A DNA stretch of 64,000 bases, taken from positions 24,651-88,650 of the forward strand of contig CASEAH010000011.1 of NCBI GenBank assembly GCA_949285935.1. Direction: 5' to 3'. The first letter of the stretch is position 1, and every line of letters starts with the position of its first letter. Below, piece after piece: positions 7,579 to 17,034 of this stretch. Origin of the DNA: an uncultured Oscillospiraceae bacterium (GTDB taxonomy: Bacteria > Bacillota > Clostridia > Oscillospirales > Ruminococcaceae). Made by a program: the position numbers and the translations under genes. The notes beneath the pieces are model-generated. The model did not search any database. It saw only the letters and a list, made by a program, of their open reading frames with translations, and was not told the origin of the DNA.

Positions 7579-8523
7579 TTATTTTTTCCGGGAGATGGCC
7601 TTGCGGACCGCTGCCACAATATGGCCTGCGGTAAGACCGTATTTCTCCATCAGCTCAGCCGGTTTGCCGGACTCACCAAAGCTGTCCTGTACCGCCACCA
7701 TTTCCAGGGGAGCGGGGCAATGGAGCGCCATGTACTCCGCCACCGCGCCGCCCAGGCCGCCGGTGACCTGATGCTCTTCTGCAGTGACCACCGCGCCGGT
7801 CTTAGCCACCATTTTGCTGACGCAGTCGCCATCCAGAGGCTTGACGGTATGCATGTTCACTACCGAGATCTCTACACCTTCGGCGGACAGGGTTTTGGCC
7901 GCTTCCAGCGCCTCGTAAACCATAGCGCCGTTGGCAAAGACCACCGCGTCATCGCCCTCCCGCAGGACGTTGGCCACGCCCAGGGTGAAGGGGGTGTTCT
8001 CATCGGTAATGGTGGGAACTGCCTCACGGCCAAAGCGAATAAAGCAGGGGCCTTCCACAGCAGCTACTGCCAGTGTGGCCTTTTCAGTCTCCAGAGCGTC
8101 GCAGGGGACTACTACCCGCATATTGGGCAGTACCCGCATCAGAGCCACATCCTCCAGGGACTGATGGGTGGCGCCGTCGGGGCCCACCGAGATACCGGCA
8201 TGAGCGCCGGCCAGTTTAACGTTCAGCTTATTGTAGCAGACCGTGGTGCGGATCTGATCCCAGGCCCGGCCCGCCAGGAACACACAGTAGGTGGTGGCAA
8301 AGGGAATCATTCCCGCCAGAGCAAAGCCCGCGGCGGTGCCCACCATATCCTGCTCGGAAATACCGATATCCAGGAACTTCTCAGGGTATTTGTCCCGGAT
8401 CCAGTTGGTGCGGGTGGACTTGGCCACGTCGGCGTCCAGCACCATCACTTTGTCATTGGTTTCGGCCAGCTTCAGCAGCGCCTTGCCGTATCCATCCCGC
8501 ATGGGTACCATATCGTATGCCAT
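7579..8523 (-). CDS. Transketolase, C-terminal subunit
   Basis: 314 residues, carrying the pyrimidine-binding and C-terminal transketolase domains: DADVAKST, FLDIGISEQDMVGTAAGFAL (with the conserved Glu that activates thiamine diphosphate), TYCVFLAGRAWDQIR and the HQSLEDVALMR region. Together with the N-terminal subunit it transfers two-carbon ketol units in the non-oxidative pentose phosphate pathway. The split form is common in Clostridia. It follows the N-terminal subunit by 23 nt in one operon, ended by a hairpin at 7538-7564. Confidence 0.95.
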   Translation of the reverse strand: MAYDMVPMRDGYGKALLKLAETNDKVMVLDADVAKSTRTNWIRDKYPEKFLDIGISEQDMVGTAAGFALAGMIPFATTYCVFLAGRAWDQIRTTVCYNKLNVKLAGAHAGISVGPDGATHQSLEDVALMRVLPNMRVVVPCDALETEKATLAVAAVEGPCFIRFGREAVPTITDENTPFTLGVANVLREGDDAVVFANGAMVYEALEAAKTLSAEGVEISVVNMHTVKPLDGDCVSKMVAKTGAVVTAEEHQVTGGLGGAVAEYMALHCPAPLEMVAVQDSFGESGKPAELMEKYGLTAGHIVAAVRKAISRKK

Positions 8524-8546
8524 CGTTAACCTCTCCTTCCCTTCCG

Positions 8547-9371
8547 TTACGCCCGGATCTCCGCCAGGGCCTTGGCCAGCTGCTCATCGTTGGGGGCCAG
8601 TCCATGCCAGCTGCAGTCGTTCTCCATGAAGGAAACGCCCTTGCCTTTGATGGTATGAGCCACCAGAACGGTGGGCTTTCCCTTATAACGGGCAGCCATC
8701 CGGTAAGCGTCCATAACCTGCTCCAGATCATGGCCATCCAGTTCAATGACGTTCCAGCCAAAGTCATGCCACTTGGCGGCCACGTCGCCGATATCCTTGA
8801 TCTCCTCCACGGTGCCGTCCAGCTGTACCATGTTGCGGTCCACAATGGCGCAAAGGTTGTCCACCTTGTTATGGGCCGCGGTCATCACCGCTTCCCAAAC
8901 CTGGCCTTCCTGAAGCTCTCCGTCTCCCAGCATGCAGTAGACCCGGTTGCTGCGGCCGGTCTTCTTGAAAGCCATGGCCAGGCCGTCGGCGATGGACAAG
9001 CCCTGACCCAGGGAGCCGCTGGAGCAGTCAAATCCAGGCAGGATAGAGGCATGGGGATGTCCCTGGAGGATACTTCCCAGCTGGCGCAGGGTGCCCAGGG
9101 TCTCCACCGGGAAAAAGCCCATCCGTGCCAGAGTGCTGTAAAACACAGGGCCTACATGGCCTTTGGAAAGGATAAAGCGGTCGCGGCCTTCCCAATCGGG
9201 GTTCTTGGGATCCACCTTCATGATCCCGCTCATATACAGGCCCACCACCAACTCCACAGCGGAGAGGGAACCGCCGGGATGGCCGGAGCCCGCCTTATGC
9301 ACCATGGTAACGATATCCTCGCGCACGATCTTGCACATCTGCTGCAGACCGGCCAAATCCATATGATCCAT
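8547..9371 (-). CDS. Transketolase, N-terminal subunit
   Basis: 274 residues with the thiamine-diphosphate-binding half: SGHPGGSLSAVELVVGLY, LSKGHVGPVFYSTLA, and the ThDP motif GDGELQEGQVWEAVM ending in VDRN. The partner subunit lies immediately downstream, and both are needed for the active site at the dimer interface. The start at 9371 follows AAAGGGGCAGG. A promoter with a perfect TTGACA lies 70-100 nt upstream. Confidence 0.95.
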   Translation of the reverse strand: MDHMDLAGLQQMCKIVREDIVTMVHKAGSGHPGGSLSAVELVVGLYMSGIMKVDPKNPDWEGRDRFILSKGHVGPVFYSTLARMGFFPVETLGTLRQLGSILQGHPHASILPGFDCSSGSLGQGLSIADGLAMAFKKTGRSNRVYCMLGDGELQEGQVWEAVMTAAHNKVDNLCAIVDRNMVQLDGTVEEIKDIGDVAAKWHDFGWNVIELDGHDLEQVMDAYRMAARYKGKPTVLVAHTIKGKGVSFMENDCSWHGLAPNDEQLAKALAEIRA

Positions 9372-9440
9372 TCTGATACCTGCCCCTTTCTTTTTTGTCG
9401 GAAGGATGATATTTTTCGCCCATACAGGCTTTCTGTAAAC

Positions 9441-9469
9441 AGCCTATCACAGCCGCCACTTTTTGTCAA
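9441..9469 (-). promoter_or_regulatory. Promoter of the transketolase operon
   Basis: Minus strand: TTGACA (9469-9464), 17-bp spacer, TAGGCT (9446-9441). The -35 is perfect, the -10 weak. The rest of the gap 9372-9807 shows nothing else I can name. Confidence 0.5.
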
Positions 9470-9807
9470 CAATGGATAATAATTTAACTATTTTTAGGTG
9501 GATATCGCCAAAAAAATGTCATGATTCTTCCTGTCGTACCCCTTATTTTTTCTGCAGCTGCTTTTTGAGAGGAAACAAGCTCGGGGTCTGGGGACTCCAA
9601 ACCCCGCCACATTCAGGAAGCTGCCTTTATCTCCTCACCTGCCCGCTTTTGAAATTTTTTTCACAGCACAGCTGTTTCCATCTTTCAGCGGCTTCGCTTT
9701 TTCCTTTTTCCCTTGCTGCCAGGGCTGGGGATCCTGCCCTTCCCGGGAGAGTCCGGCATCGCCGCGAAGCTGGAATTCGCCGCAGCCAAAAGGTCTGCCC
9801 GGTATGT

Positions 9808-10032
9808 TCAGCGTCTGGGGTAAGGCCTGGGATCGGCGGTACGTCCCAGCAAATAGTCGGTGGAAACGCCAAAGTAATCGGCCAACAGCTCCAGGCGGTG
9901 GAGGGGAAGCTCATATTTTTCACACTCATAATCGGAATAGTACTGTACCGTGGTATGAAGTATTGCCGCCACCTGAGCCTGAGTGATCCCCTTGTCTCTG
10001 CGCAGTTCCTTCAGGATATCGCCATTTTGCAT
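9808..10032 (-). CDS. Small XRE-family transcriptional regulator
   Basis: 74 residues, essentially a bare HTH: DILKELRRDKGITQAQVAAIL, then TTVQYYSDYECEKYELPL and LLADYFGVSTDYLLGR. The YYSDYE variant and DYLLG ending are typical of the short clostridial XRE proteins. No ligand domain. Upstream (10085-10125) the sequence contains TCATGATATT followed by TCATGATATC as a direct repeat, a possible operator. It stands alone. Confidence 0.85.
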   Translation of the reverse strand: MQNGDILKELRRDKGITQAQVAAILHTTVQYYSDYECEKYELPLHRLELLADYFGVSTDYLLGRTADPRPYPRR

Positions 10033-10158
10033 TCCTTCACCCCACCCGGAAAAATCTCATGTTAATATTGTAGGTACCCTATATTTTGAGGCATTGAAAT
10101 TCATGATATTTCATGATATCATAAGGACATCCTGCTTCCCCGCGCGGAACACGGATAA

Positions 10159-10201
10159 ACCCGGTAAAAAGGCTCTCCGCTGGAGGGCCTTTTTGCCGGG
10201 T
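10159..10201. terminator. Long hairpin between XRE regulator and deacetylase
   Basis: ACCCGG-TAAAAAGG-CTCTCC (from 10159) pairs with GGAGGGCCTTTTT-GCCGGGT (to 10201), a stem of about 20 bp. The T tract is inside the stem, so it can serve either strand; no gene on the plus strand ends just upstream. Confidence 0.45.
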
Positions 10202-10291
10202 ATGGGGACAAACCTTCCTTACATATACTCCCACAGGATCAAGTTACGGCCGGAGAAAGCCTCTTTTCCCGCCGGACGAGGAGCTGATTGC

Positions 10292-11164
10292 ATGAATCCT
10301 GTTTTTCGCCGCCTGCTGGCTGTCGTGCTGACGGTGTGTATGCTGCTTTGGGCAGGTTTTGCCTTTGGAGAAGGGAAAACAGTGGCAGTTTCCGCTGTTT
10401 CTGAAGAGATCGATCTGGTGGTTCTCATGTACCATGCTGTTATGACCAAAGAGAGCCGGGCAGGAGATTACGTTATCACCCCTGAGGCTTTGGAGGCGGA
10501 TCTGCGGTATATTTCCTCCCAGGGCTTCCGCACCGTGGTAATGGAGGATTTGATCGCCTATGTCCAGGATGGGCGGCCACTGCCGGATAAGCCCATTATG
10601 ATCACCTTTGACGACGGCTATTACAACAATTATCTCAACGTCTATCCCCTGCTGCAAAAATATCAAATGAAAGCGGTAATTTCCATCATCGGCGCAAAAA
10701 CGGAGGAATATTCAGCCCGCCCCGAAGAAAAGAATGAAAGCTATACCCATCTGACCTGGGATATGATCCAGGAGATGCAGCAAAGCGGTTTGGTAGAGTT
10801 CCAAAACCACAGCTACGACCTGCATACCCTGGACCGCGGCCGCAAAGGCGCAGGAAAAAAGCAGGACGAATCGGAGGAAGCCTATCAGGCTATGCTCCGA
10901 AAGGATTTGACGCGGCTTCAGGAACTGTTTACCCAGTTCACCGGCACCGCTCCCACCACCTTCACCTACCCGTTTGGTTCGGTAAGCCCCAGTTCCTATC
11001 CGGTGGTGGAAGAACTGTTCCAGGCATCGCTGGATGCTCAGGGCCGGGTATTCCACCTGACCCGCGATCCCCAATGCCTCTGGAGGATTCCCCGGTTTAA
11101 CCGTCCCTGGGGTACCACGGCGGAGGAAATTATCCGCAAAGCTCTCCCTGAGGCTGTGAAGTAG
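10292..11164 (+). CDS. Secreted or membrane-anchored polysaccharide deacetylase
   Basis: 290 residues. It has an N-terminal signal peptide or anchor (RRLLAVVLTVCMLLWAGFAFG), then the NodB domain: VVLMYHAV, the metal-binding ITFDDGYYNN, the second motif EFQNHSYDLH and a C-terminal TYPFGS motif. Members remove N- or O-acetyl groups from peptidoglycan or surface glycans. The start at 10292 follows GAGGAG by 8 nt. No operon partner: the next 90 bases lead into a pseudogene. Confidence 0.9.
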   Translation: MNPVFRRLLAVVLTVCMLLWAGFAFGEGKTVAVSAVSEEIDLVVLMYHAVMTKESRAGDYVITPEALEADLRYISSQGFRTVVMEDLIAYVQDGRPLPDKPIMITFDDGYYNNYLNVYPLLQKYQMKAVISIIGAKTEEYSARPEEKNESYTHLTWDMIQEMQQSGLVEFQNHSYDLHTLDRGRKGAGKKQDESEEAYQAMLRKDLTRLQELFTQFTGTAPTTFTYPFGSVSPSSYPVVEELFQASLDAQGRVFHLTRDPQCLWRIPRFNRPWGTTAEEIIRKALPEAVK

Positions 11165-11254
11165 CTGCCCGTCGCCTCCAAAAGGCTGTACAAGAGCCAT
11201 CCGGAGCATTCCAACCGGCTTCGGATTATGGTATACTAAAAAAGCTCCACCCTG

Positions 11255-12239
11255 GTGCGGCGGCGATGCAAGGGTACCGGAGAAGACTGTTTCGCCGTAG
11301 GATCCTTACATGGCAGGTATTGGTCCTGTCAGCCTGATTTTATGGGCCGCAGCCGGGGGCCTATGATGATGGAGGATTCCAACCCGGGAACTATCCGCAT
11401 CTGGGTGGGCGGCGTCGCCCACAATATCTGCAAAAACGCGGCCCGCTTGGGTCTTCCCGTGCGGCTTATCTCCGCCGTCGGGGATGACCCGCAGGCTCAT
11501 ATCATACGGGACAGCTGCTGTCGGGCAGGAATGGATATCCGGCATTTTCTCACCCTTCCCGGCCGCAGTTCCAGCACTTACCTTTCCATCCACAGCCCGG
11601 AGGGAGAAAGGACAGTGGCGCTCTCGGAGATGCGTATCCTTCAGGAGCTGGGGACAGATCGCACGGAGGCGCGCCGGGAACTGCCGGCGGGTGCTGCGGC
11701 CATAGTGGCGGACTGAGGCTTCCCTCAGGAGGCGCTGGATGATGCGGCTCGCACCTTTGGGAGCCGGCTGCCGGTTTTTGCCGATTCTGTTTCCACGGTC
11801 CATGCCCGGAAGCTGCAAGGAAATCTGGAGGGTTTTCATACGGTTAAGCCCAATCTTCCGGAGGCCCGGGTAATGACGGAAAGGGAAATCACCCGAACCT
11901 GATGCTTGGGAGGAAGCCTGCCGGCGAATCCTGCGCCGGGGCGCTCGTCATGCAGTAATAAGTCCGGGCCGTCAACGCGCTTTTTCCATGGATAAGGAGG
12001 ACTGCTGCTTCCGGGTTCCCGCTTTCCCGCTGCGGCTGGTCATCAATGCCACCGGCGCGGGAAACTGTTGTATGTGGGCGCTGGTTTTTGCCCATATCCG
12101 GAATATGCCGCAGGGACAAGCCCTGGACTTTGCTTCCGCCGCAGCTGCTCTGGCCCTTTCCCATATTGCTGCTATTGCCCCGCATCTGAGCGAAGCCGCT
12201 GTACGCAGGGCCCTGTCCCGGTATCCCTTCACGTCATAA
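11255..12239 (+). pseudogene. Decayed PfkB-family carbohydrate/nucleoside kinase
   Basis: Three collinear pieces of a PfkB sugar kinase. Piece 1 (11255-11716) contains PMMMEDSNPGTIRIWVGG and NAARLGLPVRLISAVGDD, then stops at TGA 11714. Piece 2 continues in the same frame (SRLPVFADSVSTVHARKL, FHTVKPNLPEARV) to another TGA near 11900. Piece 3 (11988-12239, shifted frame) has NATGAGN in place of the family's catalytic DTxGAGD, so the general-base Asp is lost. The HTVKPN and PVST-like patterns suggest a pseudouridine-kinase-type ancestor. A TATACT lies at 11231-11236. The gap 12240-12559 shows nothing I can name. Confidence 0.8.
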
Positions 12240-12559
12240 AAAAGCCGGGACGATAAGCCCCATTCCCACGGCAGAAGCTGCCCAGGATCCCGTATTTCCA
12301 AGGCTTTTGGGACTCCCGCACAATACAAAGCATGTGCCGCCATTTGCCTTCTTTTCTCAGAGCCGCCGCAACACCGGATATGTTTATATCCCGGCGGCAA
12401 GGAATGTCTTTTACTTTTGCTTTTGCTTATACCATTTTCTCCGGCTGAGATGCCGCTCCGGTTCGACTTCTCCATCCATCCGGACAAAGATGCGTCTGAT
12501 TGTAGCCCTGCCGGGGTCGGTTTCCTCTTTCAAAATTATTTTCATTCAGGAGAATGTCC

Positions 12560-13918
12560 ATGCTTTCTTCTTTCTCACGCAAAAATTCTTTCCCGGCTGA
12601 CAGCCCGCGCCGGGCCCTGGTTCTGGGGGGCGGGGGCGCCAAGGGCGCCTATCAGATCGGCGTCTGGCAGGCATTCCGGGAGCTGGGGATTACCTTTCAG
12701 GTGGTCACCGGCACCTCAGTGGGGGCCCTCAACGGAGCGCTCATTGCCCAAGGCTCCTATAAAGAAGCCGTGGAAATGTGGGAAAACATGTCCAACGATC
12801 AGGTACTTGCCGATATTCCCCCCGTGGAAGCCGACGATCCGGGAAGCGTCCTGGGCGCCTATCGGGCCTATATCCGGGAAATCATTCGGAAAGGAGGGGT
12901 GGATACCGCTCCTTTGGAGGGCCGGATCCGCCAGCTGCTTGACGAGGACCGCTTGAGAAATTCCGGCATCCGGTACGGAGTGGTAACGGTAGCCATGGGG
13001 ACCCTGCGTCCGGTGGAATTATTTGCGGAAGAGATGCCTCCCGGAACCATAGCTGACTATATGATGGCATCCGCCTCCTGTTTCCCGGCCTTCCCGCCCC
13101 GGGAGATCGGGAATCAAAAATATATTGACGGGGGTTACCATGATCTGCTTCCGGTAGAGCTGGCCCTCCGGGCTCAGCCACCGGTAACGGAAGTCTATGT
13201 GGTGGACATTGACGGAATCGGGATCCGGCGCTCACCTGCGTCCCAAGTCCCTGTCCACACCATCCGCAGCCACTGGGATCTGGGCAGCATGCTGATTTTT
13301 GAGAGCAGCCGCTCCCGCAGGAATATCCGTCTGGGGTATCTGGATACCCTTAAGGTGTTGGGCCGCTGTGACGGCTGGGCATATGGGTTCCAATCGGGAC
13401 AGAAATCCCTCCTGGAGCGCCGCTATCTGGAGCCGGTGCGGCAGATGTGGGAAGAGCTTTGGGCCACTCTGCCCGGACCGGGCAGGAACCAGCTGGACCG
13501 CTTGCTGCAGTCACGCCTTTCCGGTACCCTGTCCCATGGAAAGCCCAGCAGGCAAACGGAATCGGGGCTTCTTCTACACGCTGCCGAACTTGCAGGAGAA
13601 CTTCTGGGTCTGGATCCTACCCCGCTCTATACCGTGGAAAGCTTTAACCGGGAGCTGCGGGAGATTCTGGCCAAAGCCCGACAGGAAAGCGGACCCGAAG
13701 CGGTTGGAGAAGCTTTAAAAAGACTTCCTGTTACCCGCCTGGGAGAATCCCTTCGGGAATTGGCAGGGGGCACGCTTTTGCAGTTGGCTATGGATGCCAT
13801 CCGCCAGCAGCTGATGGGGGGCGAGCCTTTTTTCCGTTCCGAGCTGCTGGCTGTCACAGCCCCGCGTCAGACCCTGGCCGCTTTGTATCTGCTGGCTCTG
13901 GAACGGGAGACACTGTGA
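12560..13918 (+). CDS. Patatin-like phospholipase family protein
   Basis: 452 residues. The N-terminal patatin domain has the oxyanion loop [12 protein letters not shown], the nucleophile elbow GTSVG (catalytic Ser) and the catalytic Asp in [12 protein letters not shown]. The remaining roughly 200 residues form an extra helical region that I do not recognise. Members hydrolyse acyl lipids. ATG at 12560 has AGGAG 7 nt upstream; ATG at 12554 is too close. Monocistronic, with a strong terminator downstream. Confidence 0.88.
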   Translation: MLSSFSRKNSFPADSPRRALVLGGGGAKGAYQIGVWQAFRELGITFQVVTGTSVGALNGALIAQGSYKEAVEMWENMSNDQVLADIPPVEADDPGSVLGAYRAYIREIIRKGGVDTAPLEGRIRQLLDEDRLRNSGIRYGVVTVAMGTLRPVELFAEEMPPGTIADYMMASASCFPAFPPREIGNQKYIDGGYHDLLPVELALRAQPPVTEVYVVDIDGIGIRRSPASQVPVHTIRSHWDLGSMLIFESSRSRRNIRLGYLDTLKVLGRCDGWAYGFQSGQKSLLERRYLEPVRQMWEELWATLPGPGRNQLDRLLQSRLSGTLSHGKPSRQTESGLLLHAAELAGELLGLDPTPLYTVESFNRELREILAKARQESGPEAVGEALKRLPVTRLGESLRELAGGTLLQLAMDAIRQQLMGGEPFFRSELLAVTAPRQTLAALYLLALERETL

Positions 13919-14011
13919 TGCTGCTTTCATCTCACGGCATCCGGAGTACAGACAGCATCTGCTTTGGCGTTTTCATCCTTCTTCCATAAACACACTCTGT
14001 TTTTACCATGC

Positions 14012-14078
14012 AAAAGACCTTCCGGCCATATCCCTGCGGCTGATTGCTGCAAGGGTATTATGCTGGAAGGTCTTTTTT
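14012..14078 (+). terminator. Terminator downstream of patatin gene
   Basis: AAAAGACCTTCC (from 14012) pairs with GGAAGGTCTTTT, with an imperfect upper stem (ATATCCCT with AGGGTATT), then a T run to 14078. Confidence 0.8.
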
Positions 14079-14147
14079 CTGCAGGTTTTGGAATTTCCTG
14101 TACAGTGGAGAACATTTTCTATAAAATCCGGAAACAGGATTTCCCTC

Positions 14148-14176
14148 TTGACAGCGCCTCACATGTGTGATACTGT
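14148..14176 (+). promoter_or_regulatory. Promoter of the gntR-ABC operon
   Basis: TTGACA (14148-14153), 17-bp spacer, TACTGT (14171-14176). The -10 lies within the palindrome at 14172-14196. Confidence 0.7.
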
Positions 14177-14196
14177 ATATATACGATATATACAGT
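14172..14196. promoter_or_regulatory. Palindromic operator for the GntR/YtrA-type regulator
   Basis: ACTGTATATA (14172-14181) and TATATACAGT (14187-14196) are a perfect 10-bp inverted repeat with a 5-nt centre. The site overlaps the -10 and the expected start of transcription, the classical arrangement for repression by the regulator encoded immediately downstream. Confidence 0.8.
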
Positions 14197-14210
14197 ATGG
14201 AGGGGACACA

Positions 14211-14591
14211 TTGGACATTATCCTGAGCAATTCCAGTCCCAGACCCATTTATGAACAGATTGCCCTGCAGGTCAAGGCCCAGATCATTAGCGGACAGCTT
14301 TCCCAGGGGGATCCTCTGCCTTCCATGCGGCAGCTGGCCAAAGACCTGCGAATCAGCGTCATTACCACCAAGCGGGCCTATGAGGAACTGGAGCAGGCAG
14401 GCTTTATTGAAACTGTAGCCGGCAAAGGGTGTTTTGTAGCCGGCGCCAATACTGACGTACTGCGGGAAGAGCAACTCTCCCGGGTTCGGGAACATCTGGC
14501 TGCGGCAGCGGAAGCCGCCCGCATCGGCGGCATCTCCTTTCAGGAGGTCCTGTCGCTGCTGCGGGAGCTTCTGGACGCTCCGCCGCCCTGA
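14211..14591 (+). CDS. GntR-family (YtrA-type) transcriptional repressor
   Basis: 126 residues. It has the winged HTH: RPIYEQIALQVKAQIISG, LPSMRQLAKDLRIS, TTKRAYEELEQAGFIETVAGKG. The short C-terminal tail of two helices is the YtrA subtype, which normally represses a following ABC transporter. The start is a TTG at 14211, 6 nt after GGAGGGG; an ATG further up would lie upstream of the promoter. It lies in front of an ABC ATPase and permease, which it probably represses until a cell-wall or membrane stress signal appears. Confidence 0.9.
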   Translation: MDIILSNSSPRPIYEQIALQVKAQIISGQLSQGDPLPSMRQLAKDLRISVITTKRAYEELEQAGFIETVAGKGCFVAGANTDVLREEQLSRVREHLAAAAEAARIGGISFQEVLSLLRELLDAPPP

Positions 14592-14668
14592 TAGCAGATG
14601 CGCGGTTTGGCGGGGAGGGCTTTCCCCGGTGGTACGCCGGAGCAACCCGGCAGAAGGGAGCAATTGCA

Positions 14669-15532
14669 ATGGACAATCAACTGGCACTGGAACTGAAAGA
14701 AGTTACCAAAGAATATCCCGGCTTTTCATTAAAAATGGATCTGGCCCTTCCTCAGGGCGCTATTTTGGGACTGATCGGTTCCAATGGCGCGGGGAAAACC
14801 ACCACGCTGCGGATGATCCTGGGATTGGCGGCCCCGGACAGCGGCAGTATCCGGCTTTGGGGGCAGGACGTCTCCCGGCTGCCCCCCGCAGTTCGGGAGG
14901 AAATCGGTGTGGTGTTTGATGAAAATTCCTTTCACGAATCCCGCACACCTCTGCAGATGGGCCGCATTTTAAGCGGTATCTACCGTACCTGGGACACATC
15001 CTGCTACAGCAGCCTTCTGGAACGGCTGGAACTGCCTGCGCGAAAAAAGATTCAGGATTTTTCCCGGGGGATGAAGATGAAGCTGGCCATTGCCTGCGCT
15101 CTTTCCCACCGGCCCCGGCTTCTTCTCCTGGACGAACCCACCAGCGGTCTGGACCCGGTGGTGAGGCTGCAGATCCTGGATATTTTTCAGGAGTTTCTCC
15201 AGGATGAAACCCATTCCATCCTCCTCTCCTCCCATATTACCACCGACCTGTCCCGGATCGCCGATTATGTGGTCTTTATGGATCGGGGACGGATCATCCT
15301 TCAGGGGGAAAAAGACGCCCTGCTGGAGCATTACGGCATCCTGAAAGGTCCTGCCGCCCAGGCGGAAGAGCTGGATCCTTCGGAGGTACTGGGACTGGAA
15401 ACCGGGCCGCATGGTTTTTCGGCGCTGGTGCGGGAACGAAGCGTTTTCCGTACCCGTTACCCCCACATGGTCATAGACCCTCCCACATTGGACGATATAC
15501 TTTTCTACTTGACGCGAGGTGATGGAAAATGA
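14669..15532 (+). CDS. ABC transporter ATP-binding protein
   Basis: 287 residues. Walker A GSNGAGKTT (about residue 36), Q-loop region VVFDENSFHESRTPLQ, signature FSRGMKMKLAIA, Walker B LLLLDEPTSGLDP and the switch His in LSSHITTDLSRIADY. The signature SRGMK replaces LSGGQ, common in this YtrB/BcrA-like family. It partners the 211-residue permease with a 4-base ATGA overlap and is probably repressed by the upstream GntR protein. Export of a peptide or lipid-linked compound is likely, substrate unknown. Confidence 0.92.
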   Translation: MDNQLALELKEVTKEYPGFSLKMDLALPQGAILGLIGSNGAGKTTTLRMILGLAAPDSGSIRLWGQDVSRLPPAVREEIGVVFDENSFHESRTPLQMGRILSGIYRTWDTSCYSSLLERLELPARKKIQDFSRGMKMKLAIACALSHRPRLLLLDEPTSGLDPVVRLQILDIFQEFLQDETHSILLSSHITTDLSRIADYVVFMDRGRIILQGEKDALLEHYGILKGPAAQAEELDPSEVLGLETGPHGFSALVRERSVFRTRYPHMVIDPPTLDDILFYLTRGDGK

Positions 15533-16164
15533 AAGGGCTGCTTCTCAATGATCTGTATACCGTCCGCAGCTACGGACGGACTTTGGGCCTGTATTTTGCG
15601 GTCTTTGGCGGGATTTCAGTTATTACGGGCAATCCCTCCTACGCCTTTACTCTGGCGGTAGTTCTGGTAATGACCATCACCCTTTCCTGCTTTACCTATG
15701 ATGAGTTTTACCACTGGGAGCGCTACGCGGCGGCAGCCCCTGTCAGCCGCCGGCAGATCGTAGCTGCCCGGTATCTCCTGCTCCTGCTTCTTGCGGCAGC
15801 CGGCAGCATCCTTTCATTGGCCTGTATTGCCGTGGCGTCTCTCCTGAGTCCCCAGGTGGACCTGCCGGAAGCTGTCGTCTCTCTTTTCGCCGCTGTAACC
15901 GTGGATACCACCCTGTTTTCCCTGTCCATCCCCTTCCTGTACAAATTCGGTTCGCAGAAAGGGCGGGGTGTGATGATGTTTCTCTTCGGCCTGGTCTTTG
16001 TTCTGGCGGTTTCCCTTTCTTACTGGAAAAAATTTTTCCCTGCCCTTCCCCAGGGAATCCCCCTTGCAATCCTGACGGCAGGAGGTTTGATTTTGTGCGT
16101 GGCGCTGTTCCTTGGCTCGTTTTTCGTTTCCGTAGCCGTCTACAGCAAAAAGGAACTGAGATAG
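15529..16164 (+). CDS. ABC-2 type permease
   Basis: 211 residues with about six hydrophobic segments, beginning MKGLLLNDLYTVRSYGRTL, the typical opening of permeases paired with YtrB-like ATPases (an N-terminal amphipathic stretch and then SYAFTLAVVLVMTITL). It overlaps the ATPase gene by 4 bases. Function follows from that partner; no substrate motif is visible. Confidence 0.85.
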   Translation: MKGLLLNDLYTVRSYGRTLGLYFAVFGGISVITGNPSYAFTLAVVLVMTITLSCFTYDEFYHWERYAAAAPVSRRQIVAARYLLLLLLAAAGSILSLACIAVASLLSPQVDLPEAVVSLFAAVTVDTTLFSLSIPFLYKFGSQKGRGVMMFLFGLVFVLAVSLSYWKKFFPALPQGIPLAILTAGGLILCVALFLGSFFVSVAVYSKKELR

Positions 16165-16211
16165 AGGTAAATTTTTGTTGCTCCAATACCCCATTCAGAA
16201 TATTGATCTTT

Positions 16212-16252
16212 ATAAAAAGTGGCTGTTGCAAAATGCAACAGCCACTTTTTAT
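16212..16252. terminator. Perfect bidirectional terminator
   Basis: ATAAAAAGTGGCTGTTGCA (16212-16230) and its exact complement (16234-16252) form a 19-bp stem with a 3-nt AAA loop, flanked by A and T runs on both sides. It ends the ABC operon on the plus strand and the orphan gene at 16254-16640 on the minus strand. Confidence 0.85.
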
Positions 16253-16253
16253 A

Positions 16254-16640
16254 TTATCGCGGTTCTAACACCAAAAAATTTTCTAAGCTTTTATCTCTTT
16301 TCACGCTATATCGTGTTGTTTTCTTTTGGGTTCCAATTCCAAGCACTCCAAACATTTTTTCCAAATGCGCCTTGGATGACAACTCTATTCCTCCAACCGG
16401 TTTTCCATTTGCTTGTTTTCTTTTAATTACAATAGAGTTCGGGGTACTCTCCTCTAAAAATTGAATTCCAAATGCAGATGATTGCTCACTGTCACTAAAG
16501 ATTTCTGCAAATTTATATTTCTCATAATTATCTATCAATTCACACGCCGCCACATTTAACCCAATTCTCCCATATCCAATACTTGCACTCGGCACATTTC
16601 TAACTTTCGCTCTATTTTCTACTTCGACTTTTTTCCACAT
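16254..16640 (-). CDS. Orphan protein in AT-rich patch, unknown function
   Basis: 128 residues, soluble, opening MWKKVEVENRAKVRNVPSAS and ending SVKRDKSLENFLVLEPR. I do not recognise a family. It contains a central FGIQFLEESTPNSIVIKRK and looks like a compact globular protein. Base composition is much richer in A and T than the flanking ABC operon, suggesting horizontal transfer. An AAGGGGGAAAAAGC element precedes the start. It lies back to back with another orphan upstream (16765-17034). Confidence 0.6.
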   Translation of the reverse strand: MWKKVEVENRAKVRNVPSASIGYGRIGLNVAACELIDNYEKYKFAEIFSDSEQSSAFGIQFLEESTPNSIVIKRKQANGKPVGGIELSSKAHLEKMFGVLGIGTQKKTTRYSVKRDKSLENFLVLEPR

Positions 16641-16764
16641 GCTTTTTCCCCCTTATCTTATTTTATAAAATTTATATCAACTTACAGAGATTCAGCGTCT
16701 TATCCACGCTTTAATTTTCGAAAACTTTTATACAAAGAACAGCAGAACAAAATATTCCTACCTT

Positions 16765-17034
16765 TTATTCCAAATCTGTTTTTTTATGCCACGGGTCCCT
16801 TCTTTTTATCCCTCTTATTATTGCAGTATATAGATCTGTCGAATCAACGGTTACCCATTCTTCCCTGGATTGCAATATCTTTCTTTCAATTAAAAAAGTT
16901 ATTTTTAAAACCTCTGGATCTTTTGTTTCTTCTATTTTAAGCAATTGATCGATATTTAGTTTTTTATTAGTTCTTCCCCCTTGCCTCAATAAGGTTTTGT
17001 GGCTAACCAAAGATTTTGAGGGCTCATTTTTCAT
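16765..17034 (-). CDS. Orphan small protein in AT-rich patch, unknown function
   Basis: 89 residues, hydrophilic and charged: LRQGGRTNKKLNIDQLLKI, LIERKILQSREEWVTVD. No recognised domain. It is 124 nt upstream of the other orphan, on the same strand, and equally AT-rich, so the two may form one acquired unit. GAGAGGAGAG provides a ribosome-binding site. The stretch 17035-17290 is very AT-rich and holds no gene. Confidence 0.55.
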   Translation of the reverse strand: MKNEPSKSLVSHKTLLRQGGRTNKKLNIDQLLKIEETKDPEVLKITFLIERKILQSREEWVTVDSTDLYTAIIRGIKRRDPWHKKTDLE

